The notes: generated by a model from the letters alone, not told the origin. DNA of 64,000 nt from Brevibacterium luteolum (GCF_013004595.1 NZ_JABEMC010000007.1:53457-117456); one strand, 5' to 3'; shown: positions 26,409 to 35,925, counted from the first letter of the stretch. Translations and numbers: made by a program.

Positions 26409-27698
26409 ATGGCACAGGACAACCAGCAGAATCTGCACGACGTCGACGCGCTGCGCCGCGAATGGGCATCGAGCCCGCGCTGGCAGGGCATCGCCCGCGA
26501 CTACAGCCCCGAGGACGTCGTCACGCTGCGCGGCTCGGTCATCGAAGAGCACACGCTCGCCCGGCGCGGTGCTGAGCGCCTGTGGGACCTGCTGCACAGC
26601 GAGGACTTCGTCAATGCCCTCGGTGCGCTGACCGGCAACCAGGCCGTCCAGCAGGTCAAGGCCGGCCTCAAGGCCATCTACCTCTCCGGCTGGCAGGTCG
26701 CCGCCGACGCCAACCTCGCCTCGCAGACCTACCCGGACCAGTCGATCTACCCGGCAAACTCGGTGCCGGCCGTCGTGCGCCGCATCAACAACGCGCTCAT
26801 GCGCGCCGACCAGATCGAGCGCTCTGAAGGCATCTCCAGCGTCGAGGACTGGCTCGCCCCGATCGTCGCCGATGCCGAGGCAGGCTTCGGCGGTGCACTC
26901 AACGTCTACGAGCTCATGCGCGGCATGATCGCAGCCGGCGCCTCGGGCGTGCACTTCGAGGACCAGCTCGGCTCCGAGAAGAAGTGCGGCCACCTCGGCG
27001 GCAAGGTCCTCGTGCCGACCGCCCAGCACATCCGCACCCTCAATGCCGCCCGCCTGGCCGCCGACGTCGAGAACGTCCCGAGTCTCATCATCGCCCGCAC
27101 CGATGCCGAGGCCGCCACCCTCATGACGACCGACATCGACGAGCGCGACCAGAAGTACCTCACCGGTGAGCGCTCGGCCGAGGGCTACTACAAGGTCACC
27201 AACGGCATCGAGCCCTGCATCGACCGCGGCCTGGCCTTCGCCCCGTACTCCGACCTGCTGTGGATGGAGACCTCCACCCCGGACCTCGAGGTCGCCAAGC
27301 GCTTCGCCGAGGCGATCAAGAGCGAGTACCCGGACCAGATGCTGGCCTACAACTGCTCGCCGTCCTTCAATTGGAAGGCACACCTCGACGAGGACACGAT
27401 CGCGAAGTTCCAGCGCGAGCTCGGTGCGATGGGCTACAAGTTCCAGTTCATCACCCTGGCCGGATTCCACGCACTGAACTACTCGATGTTCGATCTGGCC
27501 CACGGCTACGCCCGCGAGCAGATGAAGGCCTACGTCGAGCTGCAGGAGCGCGAGTTCGGCAGCGAGGACCGCGGCTACACCGCCACCAAGCACCAGCGTG
27601 AGGTGGGCACCGGCTACTTCGACCTCGTCTCCACCGCCATCAACCCGGAGTCCTCGACCACCGCCCTGAAGGACTCCACCGAAGCCGCGCAGTTCTGA
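26409..27698 (+). CDS. aceA: Isocitrate lyase AceA
   Basis: This glyoxylate-shunt enzyme cleaves isocitrate to succinate and glyoxylate, allowing growth on acetate, fatty acids or ethanol. The catalytic signature KKCGHLGGK is present with the nucleophile-side Cys193, along with the downstream [14 protein letters not shown] active-site segment (about 317-330). The length of 429 aa matches the shorter bacterial ICL1 type. A strong Shine-Dalgarno AGGAGG lies five bases before the ATG. It is divergent from ramB, and aceB follows after a 150-bp gap holding two hairpins, so the two genes may be transcribed separately or with partial read-through. Confidence 0.97.
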   Translation: MAQDNQQNLHDVDALRREWASSPRWQGIARDYSPEDVVTLRGSVIEEHTLARRGAERLWDLLHSEDFVNALGALTGNQAVQQVKAGLKAIYLSGWQVAADANLASQTYPDQSIYPANSVPAVVRRINNALMRADQIERSEGISSVEDWLAPIVADAEAGFGGALNVYELMRGMIAAGASGVHFEDQLGSEKKCGHLGGKVLVPTAQHIRTLNAARLAADVENVPSLIIARTDAEAATLMTTDIDERDQKYLTGERSAEGYYKVTNGIEPCIDRGLAFAPYSDLLWMETSTPDLEVAKRFAEAIKSEYPDQMLAYNCSPSFNWKAHLDEDTIAKFQRELGAMGYKFQFITLAGFHALNYSMFDLAHGYAREQMKAYVELQEREFGSEDRGYTATKHQREVGTGYFDLVSTAINPESSTTALKDSTEAAQF

Positions 27699-27739
27699 TG
27701 CCCATCAGACGGTTCTGACCCCGCCAGAACTGCCGCGCC

Positions 27740-27762
27740 GCCGGCCGGTCCACCCGGCCGGC
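27740..27762 (+). terminator. Hairpin downstream of aceA
   Basis: A 9-bp perfect stem GCCGGCCGG / CCGGCCGGC with a 5-nt loop, 41 bp after the aceA stop. No U-tract. Confidence 0.5.
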
Positions 27763-27784
27763 GCACCCCACACTCGTTCGACCT

Positions 27785-27819
27785 CGGCCCTGACGTTATT
27801 AGGGGTTCCGTCAGGGCCG
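27785..27819 (+). terminator. Second hairpin between aceA and aceB
   Basis: An 11-bp perfect stem CGGCCCTGACG / CGTCAGGGCCG with a 13-nt AT-rich loop (27796-27808). It ends 29 bp before the aceB ATG, so it could act as a terminator for aceA, a processing or stability element, or part of the aceB leader. Confidence 0.5.
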
Positions 27820-27848
27820 GGGTCGATCGGACCTAGGAGAGATTTCCC

Positions 27849-29486
27849 ATGTCACACATGATGATCACCGGCCCCATGCAGCGCGGCTACGAAACTGTGC
27901 TGACCCGTGAGGCTCTCGACTTCGTCGCCGCGCTGCACGCGAACTTCTTCGCCCGCCGCCGTGAGATCCTCGCCGCCCGCGATGTGCGCCGGGCCGCGAT
28001 CGACCACGGCCGGCTGCCGGACTTCAAGGACGAGACCCGCGAGATCCGTGAGGATCCCGGCTGGCAGGTCGCCGGCCACCGCGGCGCCCCTGGCCTCGAA
28101 GACCGCCGCGTCGAGATCACCGGACCGGTCTCGGCACCGATGGCGATCAACGCACTGAACTCCGATGCCAAAGTGTGGCTGGCCGATCTCGAAGATGCCA
28201 CCAGCCCGACCTGGGACAACATCGTCACCGGCATCGGCAACCTCAGCCAGGCAGTCCGCGGCACCCTCGAATTCACCGATGAGGCCAAGGGCAAGCACTA
28301 CGAAGTGACCAATCCGGCTCCGCCGACGATGGTCGTGCGACCCCGCGGCTGGCACCTGCCGGAGAAGCACCTGCGCTACGTCGACGACCACGGCACCGAC
28401 ACCTCGGCATCGGCCTCACTGGTCGACTTCGGTCTGTTCTTCTTCCACAACGCCCAGGCGCTCATCGACGCCGGCCGCGGCCCCTACTTCTACCTCGCCA
28501 AGCTCGAGGCCGCCCGCGAGGCGAAGCTGTGGGACGACGTGTTCAGCTTCGCTGAGGACTACCTCGGGCTCAGCCACGGCACGATCCGAGCGACCGTGCT
28601 CATCGAGACGATCACGGCTGCCTTCCAGATGGAGGAGATCCTCTACGAGCTGCGCGACCACTGCGCCGGACTCAACGCCGGCCGCTGGGACTACATCTTC
28701 TCGATGATCAAGAACTTCCGCAGCCACCGCGAGTTCGTGCTGCCGGACCGGTCGCAGGTGTCGATGACGGTGCCGCTCATGCGCGCCTACACCGAACACC
28801 TCGTCAAGGTCTGCCACAAGCGCGGGGCGCATGCGATCGGCGGAATGAGCGCTTTCATCCCCAACCGCCGCCAACCGGAGGTCACGGAGAACGCCTTCGC
28901 CCAGGTGAAAGCCGACAAGGACCGCGAGGCCGCTGACGGATTCGACGGCTCGTGGGTCGCGCACCCCGACCTCATCCCGATCGCCAGGGAGTCCTTCGAC
29001 GCGGTGCTCGGCGACAAGCCCAACCAGCTCGACCGGCAGCGCGACGACGTCGAGACCACCGCAGCCGACCTGCTGTCGATGGAGGGCCTCGATGCCCAGC
29101 CGACCGAAGCCGGCGTGCGCGCCAACATCCGGGTCGGGCTCGGCTACCTCAACGCCTGGCTCTCAGGCACCGGGGCGGCAGCGCTGAACAACCTCATGGA
29201 GGATGCTGCGACCGCTGAGATCTCCCGCTCGCAGATCTGGCACTGGATCCACCACGGCGTCATCCTCGAAGACGGCCGCCCGGTCACCCGCCGGCTCGTC
29301 GAGCGGATCATGGCCGAGGAGCTCGCAACGATCCGCCGTCACCCGGCCGACCACTACTGCGACGCCGTGCAGATCTTCCGCGAGACCGCACTGGACGACG
29401 ACCTGCCCGACTTTTTCACCACACCGGCCTACAAGCAGTTCCTCGTCCACCGCCACGCCCGGGAGTACGGGGCGCTGGCCGCATAG
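27849..29486 (+). CDS. aceB: Malate synthase A AceB
   Basis: This enzyme condenses glyoxylate with acetyl-CoA to malate, completing the shunt begun by aceA. Conserved malate synthase A segments are present: LADLEDATSPTWDN, VVRPRGWHLPEKH, ETITAAFQMEEILYELRDHCAGLNAGRWDYIFS, HAIGGMSAFIP and the C-terminal SQIWHWIHHGV. At 545 aa it is the short MSA type, not the 720-aa GlcB. The start follows a purine-rich GGAGAG sequence. A perfect 14-bp terminator stem follows the gene. Confidence 0.97.
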   Translation: MSHMMITGPMQRGYETVLTREALDFVAALHANFFARRREILAARDVRRAAIDHGRLPDFKDETREIREDPGWQVAGHRGAPGLEDRRVEITGPVSAPMAINALNSDAKVWLADLEDATSPTWDNIVTGIGNLSQAVRGTLEFTDEAKGKHYEVTNPAPPTMVVRPRGWHLPEKHLRYVDDHGTDTSASASLVDFGLFFFHNAQALIDAGRGPYFYLAKLEAAREAKLWDDVFSFAEDYLGLSHGTIRATVLIETITAAFQMEEILYELRDHCAGLNAGRWDYIFSMIKNFRSHREFVLPDRSQVSMTVPLMRAYTEHLVKVCHKRGAHAIGGMSAFIPNRRQPEVTENAFAQVKADKDREAADGFDGSWVAHPDLIPIARESFDAVLGDKPNQLDRQRDDVETTAADLLSMEGLDAQPTEAGVRANIRVGLGYLNAWLSGTGAAALNNLMEDAATAEISRSQIWHWIHHGVILEDGRPVTRRLVERIMAEELATIRRHPADHYCDAVQIFRETALDDDLPDFFTTPAYKQFLVHRHAREYGALAA

Positions 29487-29527
29487 CTGAGATCGACCGT
29501 CGGAGGATGTCTCCGGCCCTGCAGACA

Positions 29528-29564
29528 ACAGCTGCCGCACCGTGCGAGCCGGTGCGGCAGCTGT
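29528..29564. terminator. Bidirectional terminator between aceB and the siderophore operon
   Basis: A perfect 14-bp stem ACAGCTGCCGCACC / GGTGCGGCAGCTGT with a 9-nt loop lies between convergent genes. Confidence 0.8.
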
Positions 29565-29585
29565 TCTGCGTCCAGCAGCTGGTGA

Positions 29586-29635
29586 GTGCGTGCCGGCAGC
29601 GCGCGGCAGGGTGCGTGCCCGCAGCGCGCGGCAGG
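29586..29635. repeat. 25-bp tandem duplication
   Basis: Two adjacent 25-bp units (29586-29610, 29611-29635) differ at one base and end just before the stop of the siderophore-interacting protein gene. Confidence 0.7.
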
Positions 29636-29639
29636 CCGC

Positions 29640-30611
29640 TCAGTTGCCGGAGACTCCCGGCTTCCAATAGCCCATGAACGAGCACTGCCGCTTGTCGAAG
29701 CTGTGGTCGTTGAGCAGGATCCGCCGCACCTGCTTGACCGTCGGTGCGTCGGCGGCTACCCACGTATACAGCGCGCCGGCAGCCTCGGCTTCCTCCCACA
29801 GAAGTGCCTCGCCGCTGTCAGGTTCGGTCTCGCCCGTTCCCGAGGCGGGAGTCGCCATCCGTGCATCCCCAGCCGCCGCATCCGGCCCAGCCCCCGCCTC
29901 GGCGCCGGCTGCGGAGTGTGCTGCGGCCCAGGCCGCGACGGCTGCGCACAGCTGTTCCCCGCGCGCGGCTGTCGGCGCGCCGGATTCTGCGAGGCGCGGC
30001 AGCCAGGTGATGACATCGTCAGCCCGGCAGTCGAGATCGAGGATGTCGGCTGAGGTGGGCACCTCGATGAAGGCCCGCAGGCGAGCCGGACTGCCGTCGC
30101 GCTGTTCGCAGGCGTTGGCGATCGCCGGGACGGCAGTCTCATCGCCGATGAGGACGATCTGCTCGGCAGCACCGGGCCGATAGGCCACGCCGCTCGTGTC
30201 ATGGCCCGGCACTCGCGCGTCGGGGCCGACGAGGATGACCTCCTGCCCCAACGCCGCGGTGAGGGCGAAGCGGCTGGCGGGACTGGAGGTGCCGTGGGTG
30301 ACGAAGTCGACGACGACCCGGCCGGCGGCCTGGTCGACTGCCCGCACCGTATAGGTGCGTATCTGCGGGCGGTCCTCCGCCGGCTGCTCACGCCACCAGG
30401 TCAGCCAGTCGGGCGCGGCCAGTGCGGCGGCACGCTGACGGTCATCGGCGAGAACGAGCTTCATCCGCTGGTCGAGGCGGGTGCCGCCGAAGGCCCGGAG
30501 CGCATCGCCGGCGAAGGTCAGCCGGGTAAAGTGCGGGCTGAGCTGGGTGCGTTCGACGAGTGCGGCAGGGAATGCCGTGTAGGGGTTCTGGGAGCGGTCG
30601 GCAGTGGTCAT
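29640..30611 (-). CDS. Siderophore-interacting protein (FAD-dependent ferric-siderophore reductase)
   Basis: A 323-aa SIP/ViuB-family flavoprotein that reduces imported Fe(III)-siderophore in the cytoplasm so iron is released. The FAD-binding barrel is near the N-terminus, with the flavin motif RTYTVRAVD (about 87-95) and VDFVTHG; a SIP C-terminal domain follows, with IVLIGDETAVPAIA and the final DHSFDKRQCSFMGYWKPG. An Ala/Gly/Ser-rich insertion of about 45 residues near 225-270 is not typical of the family and contains two copies of the CCGAGGCGG/CCGCCTCGG 9-mer. The ATG overlaps the permease stop by four bases (ATGA), making it the last gene of the iron operon. Confidence 0.9.
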   Translation of the reverse strand: MTTADRSQNPYTAFPAALVERTQLSPHFTRLTFAGDALRAFGGTRLDQRMKLVLADDRQRAAALAAPDWLTWWREQPAEDRPQIRTYTVRAVDQAAGRVVVDFVTHGTSSPASRFALTAALGQEVILVGPDARVPGHDTSGVAYRPGAAEQIVLIGDETAVPAIANACEQRDGSPARLRAFIEVPTSADILDLDCRADDVITWLPRLAESGAPTAARGEQLCAAVAAWAAAHSAAGAEAGAGPDAAAGDARMATPASGTGETEPDSGEALLWEEAEAAGALYTWVAADAPTVKQVRRILLNDHSFDKRQCSFMGYWKPGVSGN

Positions 30612-32782
30612 GAGCGGCGCATCCTCCATAGGAGCCAGATGAAGTAGGGACAGCCGATGACAGCAGTGATGAGGCCGGCCGGGATCTGCGACGGGGCGAT
30701 GACGGTCCGGCCGATGGCATCGGCGATGGTGAGCAGCAGCGCGCCGAGCAGCCCGGCCAGCGGCAGCAGGTAACGGTGGGTGCGCCCGATGAGCAGGCGC
30801 GCGGCGTGCGGTGCGACGAGGCCGAGGAAGGCGATCGTGCCGACGCTGATCGTGGCCGCGGCGACGAGGACGAGGGCGCAGGCGACGAGGACGCTGCGGG
30901 TGCGTCCGACGTGCACACCGAGCACCTGCGGGGTGGTGTCGTCCATCTGGACGAGGTCGAGGTCGCGGGAGACGGCGGCGAGCACGGAGCCGGTGACGAC
31001 GATGGCGATGATCATCGGCAGGCACTCGACGGCGGTGGCGCCGTAGGTCGAGCCGGCCAGCCACGTCATCGCCTTCGTCTGATTCCACGGATCGGTTTGC
31101 ACGAGCATGAGGGTGGTGAGTGCGGTTGCGGCAGCGGAGATGCTGATTCCAGCGAGCACCATGCGGGCATGGTCGAGGCCGGTGCGCGCTGAGATGCCGA
31201 AGAGCACCAGACCCACTGCCGAGGCGCCGGTGAGTGCTGCGCACAGGATCGCCCAGAAGCTGGTGGTCCCGGTGATGACGATGACGGCGACCGCCCCAGT
31301 GGCTGCGGCGGCGGAGATGCCGAGCACGCCGGGGTCGGCGAGGGGATTGCGGGTGACGCCCTGCAGGATCGCACCGGCCAGTGCGAGGCTGAGCCCGCCG
31401 AGAACGGCAGCGAAGACACGCGGCACCCGGGTCTCCAGGATGATCTCGATGCGCACGCTGGCCTGGTGGGTCAGCCAGTTGACGACATCGCCGCCAAGCA
31501 GCATCGCATCGCCGACGAGCACCGAACCAGCGATCGCCGCCATCAGCAGGCCAGTGCAGATGGTGATGAGCAGGACGGGGTGGCGCAGACCGAATCCGGT
31601 GCCGGCGCGCATCGTGACAAGGGAATCGGAGTCGAAGCCGGAGCGGGCGGTGCAGGCGAGTGCGGCGAGGAAGACCGCGCCGATGATCGAGGTGACGACA
31701 CCGGTGGGGACCGAGACACCTTGCTGGGAGCCGAGCAGTGCGCGCATGAGGACATCGGCACCGATGACGAGGAAGGCGCCGAGCAGCGCGGAGACGACGA
31801 TGAGGCTGCGCTGGCGGGTCAGGCCGGGGAAGAATCCCACGAGCAGGCGGGTCAGAGCCGGAGCACACAGGCCGACGAAGCCCACCGGGCCGGCGATCGT
31901 CACCGCCACCGCCGTGCACACGACGGCGATGACGAGGAACACCGCCTGCCAAGCCCGCACCCGCACGCCCAGGCTGGTCGCAGCGTCGTCGCCGAGCTGG
32001 AGCGCATCGAGGCGTCGGCCGAACAGCAGCAGCGCCGCAGTCGCGCAAGCCAGGACCGGCAGCAGGGTGGTGACCCCCTGGATGCCGGCCTGGCTGAGGC
32101 TGCCGGCCCCCCAGGCGAAGAGCCCCTGTGTCTGCCAGGGGAAGAACAGCAGCAGCATCGAGGTCACGGCTGCAAGGCCCAGGGCGATGACCGAGCCGGC
32201 CAGCACCATCCGGATCGGTGAGCTGTGCGGTCCGGTGGAGAGGCCGATGACGAGACCTGCGGCGAGCAGCCCTCCGGCGAACGCCACTCCGGCGCTGGAG
32301 ATGAACGGCAGGCTGACGCCGAAGGCAGCGACGGCGGTGAGAGCGAAGTAGGCCCCGGCATTGACTCCGAGGGTATCGGGCGAGGCCAGGGAGTTGCGGG
32401 TGATCGACTGCAGGATCCCGCCGGAGAGCCCGAGGGCGGCACCAACGGCCAGCCCGGCGAACAGCCGCGGCAGCCGCGCATCGATGATGACCGCGCTCGC
32501 CTCAGCCGTGGAGCCGGTGAGGGTGCCGGTGAGCGCCTGCCACACCTCGGCCGGACTCAGCTCCGATGTGCCCTGCAGGAGATGGAGCAGGCTCAGCAGC
32601 GCCAGCAGCACCGCGACCGGCGTGGTCAGCAGCCCGAGGCGCAGCGCGCGCCGCGACCGGACTGCCCGCGGCGCTCGAGCCGCAGCCCCGGCGTCCATTC
32701 CGGCCCCCGCCCCGGCTTCTGCTCCAGCCCCTGCCCCCGCCGGCGCGGCCGACCGACCTGCTGTCGTGGTGCGAATCGTCAT
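30608..32782 (-). CDS. Fused FecCD-type iron-siderophore ABC permease (FhuB-like)
   Basis: At 724 aa this is a tandem fusion of two FecCD permease domains of about 320 residues each, with around 20 helices in total. Each half repeats the family signatures: GAALGLSGGILQSITRNSLASPDTLGVNAGA in the first and LALAGAILQGVTRNPLADPGVLGISAAA in the second, and GPVGFVGLCAPALTRLL versus GTIAFLGLVAPHAARLL. The Ala/Gly-rich first 35 residues are cytoplasmic. As in FhuB, one polypeptide replaces the usual heterodimer and should pair with the ATPase encoded upstream. Spacing to the binding-protein gene is 59 bp. Confidence 0.92.
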   Translation of the reverse strand: MTIRTTTAGRSAAPAGAGAGAEAGAGAGMDAGAAARAPRAVRSRRALRLGLLTTPVAVLLALLSLLHLLQGTSELSPAEVWQALTGTLTGSTAEASAVIIDARLPRLFAGLAVGAALGLSGGILQSITRNSLASPDTLGVNAGAYFALTAVAAFGVSLPFISSAGVAFAGGLLAAGLVIGLSTGPHSSPIRMVLAGSVIALGLAAVTSMLLLFFPWQTQGLFAWGAGSLSQAGIQGVTTLLPVLACATAALLLFGRRLDALQLGDDAATSLGVRVRAWQAVFLVIAVVCTAVAVTIAGPVGFVGLCAPALTRLLVGFFPGLTRQRSLIVVSALLGAFLVIGADVLMRALLGSQQGVSVPTGVVTSIIGAVFLAALACTARSGFDSDSLVTMRAGTGFGLRHPVLLITICTGLLMAAIAGSVLVGDAMLLGGDVVNWLTHQASVRIEIILETRVPRVFAAVLGGLSLALAGAILQGVTRNPLADPGVLGISAAAATGAVAVIVITGTTSFWAILCAALTGASAVGLVLFGISARTGLDHARMVLAGISISAAATALTTLMLVQTDPWNQTKAMTWLAGSTYGATAVECLPMIIAIVVTGSVLAAVSRDLDLVQMDDTTPQVLGVHVGRTRSVLVACALVLVAAATISVGTIAFLGLVAPHAARLLIGRTHRYLLPLAGLLGALLLTIADAIGRTVIAPSQIPAGLITAVIGCPYFIWLLWRMRRS

Positions 32783-32841
32783 GTTCGTGTGATGCCTGTC
32801 GTGTGTCGGCTCTGCGTTTCAGCCCTCGGTTCCCCGCCGCG

Positions 32842-33819
32842 TCACTGCTCGGCGACGATGCCGGCCACCTCGTCGGCGAAGGCTCCGAGCGAGGTGGTGC
32901 CGCCGTAGAGCCAGATGCCCGTCCCGGCTGGGGCGACGCGGTCTGCGGTGACGAACGGCAGCCCGGTCCACACCGCGTTCTTCTTCAGGGTCTCCATTGG
33001 GTCGCCTTCGTCTGCGTCGACCCAGTACAGGAAGTGCGTGTCGTCCGGCAGCGTGCGCAGACCCTCGACATCGGTCGTCGTCAGTCCGTAGGCTTCATCG
33101 CCCTGCTCTGTCGAGGCATCGGTCAGGCCGATCGCCCGGCCCACCTCCGAGGACGCCGATCCGGGGCCGTGGAGTCGGAAGGTCATCGAGTTCGCCTCGT
33201 TGTACGGGTACGCGAAGACCATCGGGTCGCCGGTCTTGCCGGCCTCCTCGACACTCTCCTTCGCCTTCTGCAGGGCGGCGTCGAAATCCGCCTCGAGCTC
33301 GTCTGCCTCGGCTTCCTTGCCCAGCAGCGTGGCGACATCGTGCTGGTTCTTCTTGACGAGGTCGAACAGGCCATCAGCAGTCGCGGAGTTGAACACGGCG
33401 ACGGGGGCGATGCGCTCCATCTGCTTCATCGCCTCCTCGGGGATCGAGGAGGTGTCGGCGAGGATGAGGTCGGGTGCGAGGTCGGCGATCGCGTCGATGC
33501 TCGGCTCGGTGCGCATCCCGACGTCGACCGGGTCCCCTGACAGCGGCACGCGCGCGGACCACACCCCGTACCCCTTCGGGTCGGCCACGCCGATTGGGTC
33601 GACGCCGAGGGACACGGCGTATTCGGTGACGGACCATTCGAGTGTGACGACCTTCTGCGCGGGGGCGTCGAGGGAGACGGGGACTCCGCGGGCGTCGGTG
33701 ATCGAGACGGGGTCGCCGGTGGCGGCAGTCGGATCGCCGGCCGGCGCGTCGGTCGTGCCGCAGCCGGTGAGGGCGAGGGTGCTAATGAGGGCTGCAAGCC
33801 CGAGTGTGCGCAGTTTCAT
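32842..33819 (-). CDS. Iron-siderophore-binding lipoprotein (FecB/FhuD-type)
   Basis: A 325-aa substrate-binding lipoprotein of cluster A-II/class III. The signal peptide has lipobox LALTGC (lipidated Cys20), and the two-lobed periplasmic-binding fold is joined by a long helix. ITDARGVPVSL, VVTLEWSVTEYAVSLGV and IADLAPDLILADT are typical FecB strands. It should present ferric siderophore to the fused permease at the outer membrane face. The ATG at 33819 has AAGGA upstream and starts the signal peptide; the frame runs open further upstream but is not signal-like. No siderophore biosynthesis genes are in view, so xenosiderophore use is possible. Confidence 0.92.
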   Translation of the reverse strand: MKLRTLGLAALISTLALTGCGTTDAPAGDPTAATGDPVSITDARGVPVSLDAPAQKVVTLEWSVTEYAVSLGVDPIGVADPKGYGVWSARVPLSGDPVDVGMRTEPSIDAIADLAPDLILADTSSIPEEAMKQMERIAPVAVFNSATADGLFDLVKKNQHDVATLLGKEAEADELEADFDAALQKAKESVEEAGKTGDPMVFAYPYNEANSMTFRLHGPGSASSEVGRAIGLTDASTEQGDEAYGLTTTDVEGLRTLPDDTHFLYWVDADEGDPMETLKKNAVWTGLPFVTADRVAPAGTGIWLYGGTTSLGAFADEVAGIVAEQ

Positions 33820-34015
33820 GCTGTTCCTTCTGATGAGGGTTCCCGCCAGCGCAGCTGCCGGCAGGTGGGTGCGGTCGTGGAGTGAGGGTGCCGGTTCCGG
33901 CGCCGAGGTCGCAGCGCCGGTGGCATGCGGGCCGGCGCCGAGGCGGTGCTTCCTGGCGCGGCCGTATGTGTGCCGATGCCCCGCCCAGGGCACAGGCGCA
34001 GGTGGCGTTTCGGTT

Positions 34016-34945
34016 TCAGGCCGAGGCGGCGATGGACGGGCCGGCGATCGGATCAGCGGCTCTGTGTGCAGCGGCGCTGTGATCAGCGATGCAGGGCCGC
34101 CCAGGATCGAGATCCGTGGCGCTGGGCCGGGCTGCGCCGCTGCGCCGGGGCGGGCGGGGACGCACCTCGATGCGCTCGGCTGCGCGGCTGTAGTCGGTGG
34201 TGATGTCGATGCCGTAGACGGTGCTGAGCACCTGGCCGTCGAGCACCTCGGCCGGAGTGCCTGCGGCGGCGATGCGCCCGGCGGAGAGCAGGACGATGCG
34301 GTCGGCGACGGCGGCGGCGTGGTTGAGATCGTGAAGCACCACGCCGATGCACACGCCGTGGTCGTGGGCGAGGCTGTGGAGGAGTTCGAGGAGTTCGACC
34401 TGATACTTCAGGTCGAGGTGGTTGGTCGGTTCGTCCAGAAGCAGCACCTCGGTGTTCTGCGCCAGGCAGGAGGCGAGCCACACGCGCTGGAGCTGGCCGC
34501 CGGAGAGCTCGTCGACGGGGGAGTCGGCGACGGCGGTGACGCCGGTGAGCGCCATGGCGCGCTCAACGACGGCGGCACCATCCGGATCACCGGTGCGGAT
34601 CCGGCCCTGGTACGGGTGCCGGCCGAGGGCGACGGCCGCGCGCACCGGCAGTCCCTGAGGGACCGGCCGGGACTGCGCAAGCATCGTGAGCCGGCGGGCG
34701 AGCTGGCGAGAGGGAAGAGCGGCAGCATCGGTGCCGTCGGAGAACGTCACGCTGCCAGCCGACAACGGCTGCAGTCGGGCGAGTCCGCGCATGAGCGTGG
34801 ACTTCCCCGAGCCGTTGGGTCCGACGAGGGCGGTGACCCGGCCCGGCTGCAGTTCGAGGCTGACATCGGTGACGACGTCGCCGCGGGAGTAGCCGATCCG
34901 CAGCTGTGTGCCGTGCAGACCGGAATGAGTCGAAGATAGTTTCAC
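34016..34945 (-). CDS. Iron-siderophore ABC transporter ATP-binding protein
   Basis: A FecE/FhuC-type ATPase: Walker A GPNGSGKST at 42-50, Q-loop MLAQ, ABC signature LSGGQLQR near 145, Walker B LLLDEPTNHLD, and the switch His in VVLHDLNHA. The 309-aa length includes a C-terminal tail of about 45 residues rich in Pro/Ala/Arg that is absent from typical family members. The GTG at 34945 touches the edge of the iron operator and has no Shine-Dalgarno, suggesting a leaderless transcript with the -10 element inside the operator. It is the first gene of the operon ATPase - lipoprotein - permease - SIP. Confidence 0.9.
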   Translation of the reverse strand: MKLSSTHSGLHGTQLRIGYSRGDVVTDVSLELQPGRVTALVGPNGSGKSTLMRGLARLQPLSAGSVTFSDGTDAAALPSRQLARRLTMLAQSRPVPQGLPVRAAVALGRHPYQGRIRTGDPDGAAVVERAMALTGVTAVADSPVDELSGGQLQRVWLASCLAQNTEVLLLDEPTNHLDLKYQVELLELLHSLAHDHGVCIGVVLHDLNHAAAVADRIVLLSAGRIAAAGTPAEVLDGQVLSTVYGIDITTDYSRAAERIEVRPRPPRRSGAARPSATDLDPGRPCIADHSAAAHRAADPIAGPSIAASA

Positions 34946-34970
34946 GTTAGTAAGTTAGGCCTTACTAACG
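34945..34970. promoter_or_regulatory. DtxR/IdeR-like iron operator before the siderophore operon
   Basis: A 26-bp element with perfect 10-bp arms CGTTAGTAAG and CTTACTAACG around the centre TTAGGC. The TTAG/CTAA-rich symmetry is that of DtxR-family iron boxes, and its position directly at the first gene of a siderophore-import operon fits iron-dependent repression. It differs from the classic 19-bp DtxR consensus in arm spacing, so the regulator assignment is inferred. Confidence 0.7.
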
Positions 34971-35032
34971 AAGACTGTCAACCGCTGTTCAGGCGCTGTC
35001 CCGCCCTGCGGACGACTGCGCCCCGACGGCGC

Positions 35033-35866
35033 TCAGGTGCGGGCGACCTCGTGAGCGGCTTCGAGACGCGAGTTCTCCAGCACCGGGATCCGCGCCCGGA
35101 TCTCAGCGACGGAGTCGGTGTCGAGTTCGGCGACGAGCAGCTCGGTGTCCTCCCCGGCGGCGGCGAGCACGCTGCCATCCGGTGCGCTGATGAAGGAGTG
35201 GCCGACGCCGGTCGGAGCCTTCGGGTGCACCTCGACGCCGGTGACCTGCGGATCCGCCTGATCGCAGGCGAGGACGAAACTCGTCGAGTCGAGCGCCCGC
35301 GCCCGCCCGAGCAGCTGCCACTGCTCGACTTTGCCCTCACCGGCGCCCCACGACGCCGAGGCGACGATCACCTCGGCCCCGGAGCGCGCCAGGGCGGTGA
35401 AGAGGGCTGGGAAGCGGATGTCGTAGCAGATCGTCAGCCCGACGGTGACGCCGTCGATGTCCACCGCGGCGAGCGTCTCGCCCGGGGTGACATCATCGGA
35501 TTCGCGGTGTCCGAAGGCGTCGAAGAGGTGGATCTTGTCGTAGTGCGCCTCGACTCGTTCCCCGGTGGAGTCGACGCCGGTGAGGAAGAGGGTGTTGATG
35601 ACGCGCTCGCCGGTGCCGGGCCGGAACATGCCGACCGCGGCCACCAGTCCGGCCTCGGCGGTGAGCTCGCGCAACCGCTGTGCGAACGGCCCGTCGAGCT
35701 CCTCGGCGTTGGCCTCGAGGTCCGCGCCGAAGGGCACCATCGTCGCCTCCGGGAAGACGACGAGCCGCACGTGCTGAGCTGCCGCATCCTGCAGCTTCTC
35801 GGCGATGAGCGCGAGGTTGGCGTCTTTGTCCGGAGTGGTGTTGATCTGAGCGATGGCAACCTTCAT
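35033..35866 (-). CDS. Nitrilase-superfamily carbon-nitrogen hydrolase
   Basis: A 277-aa cytoplasmic amidase/nitrilase-fold enzyme with the complete catalytic triad Glu40 (FPEATM), Lys111 (YDKIHLFD) and Cys147 (ICYDIRFP). The DKIHLFDAFGHRESDDVTPGE and ICYDIRFPALF segments are closest to the Nit/omega-amidase and deaminated-glutathione-amidase branch, so repair of a small amide metabolite is likely, though the exact substrate is not set by sequence. The start has a GAGGAG Shine-Dalgarno. It stands alone beyond the iron operon; 62 bp separate its stop from the iron operator. Confidence 0.85.
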   Translation of the reverse strand: MKVAIAQINTTPDKDANLALIAEKLQDAAAQHVRLVVFPEATMVPFGADLEANAEELDGPFAQRLRELTAEAGLVAAVGMFRPGTGERVINTLFLTGVDSTGERVEAHYDKIHLFDAFGHRESDDVTPGETLAAVDIDGVTVGLTICYDIRFPALFTALARSGAEVIVASASWGAGEGKVEQWQLLGRARALDSTSFVLACDQADPQVTGVEVHPKAPTGVGHSFISAPDGSVLAAAGEDTELLVAELDTDSVAEIRARIPVLENSRLEAAHEVART

Positions 35867-35879
35867 TGCGGCTCCTCTT

Positions 35880-35925
35880 CGGTGGATCTGGGTGCGGATG
35901 TGTTCGGTGGACCTGGGTGCGGATG
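35880..35925. repeat. 21-bp direct repeat upstream of the nitrilase gene
   Basis: Two 21-bp units (35880-35900, 35905-35925) with one mismatch and a 25-bp period. Each contains GGGTGCGGATG, one base from the reverse complement of the 11-mer repeated upstream of lhgO. Confidence 0.65.
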
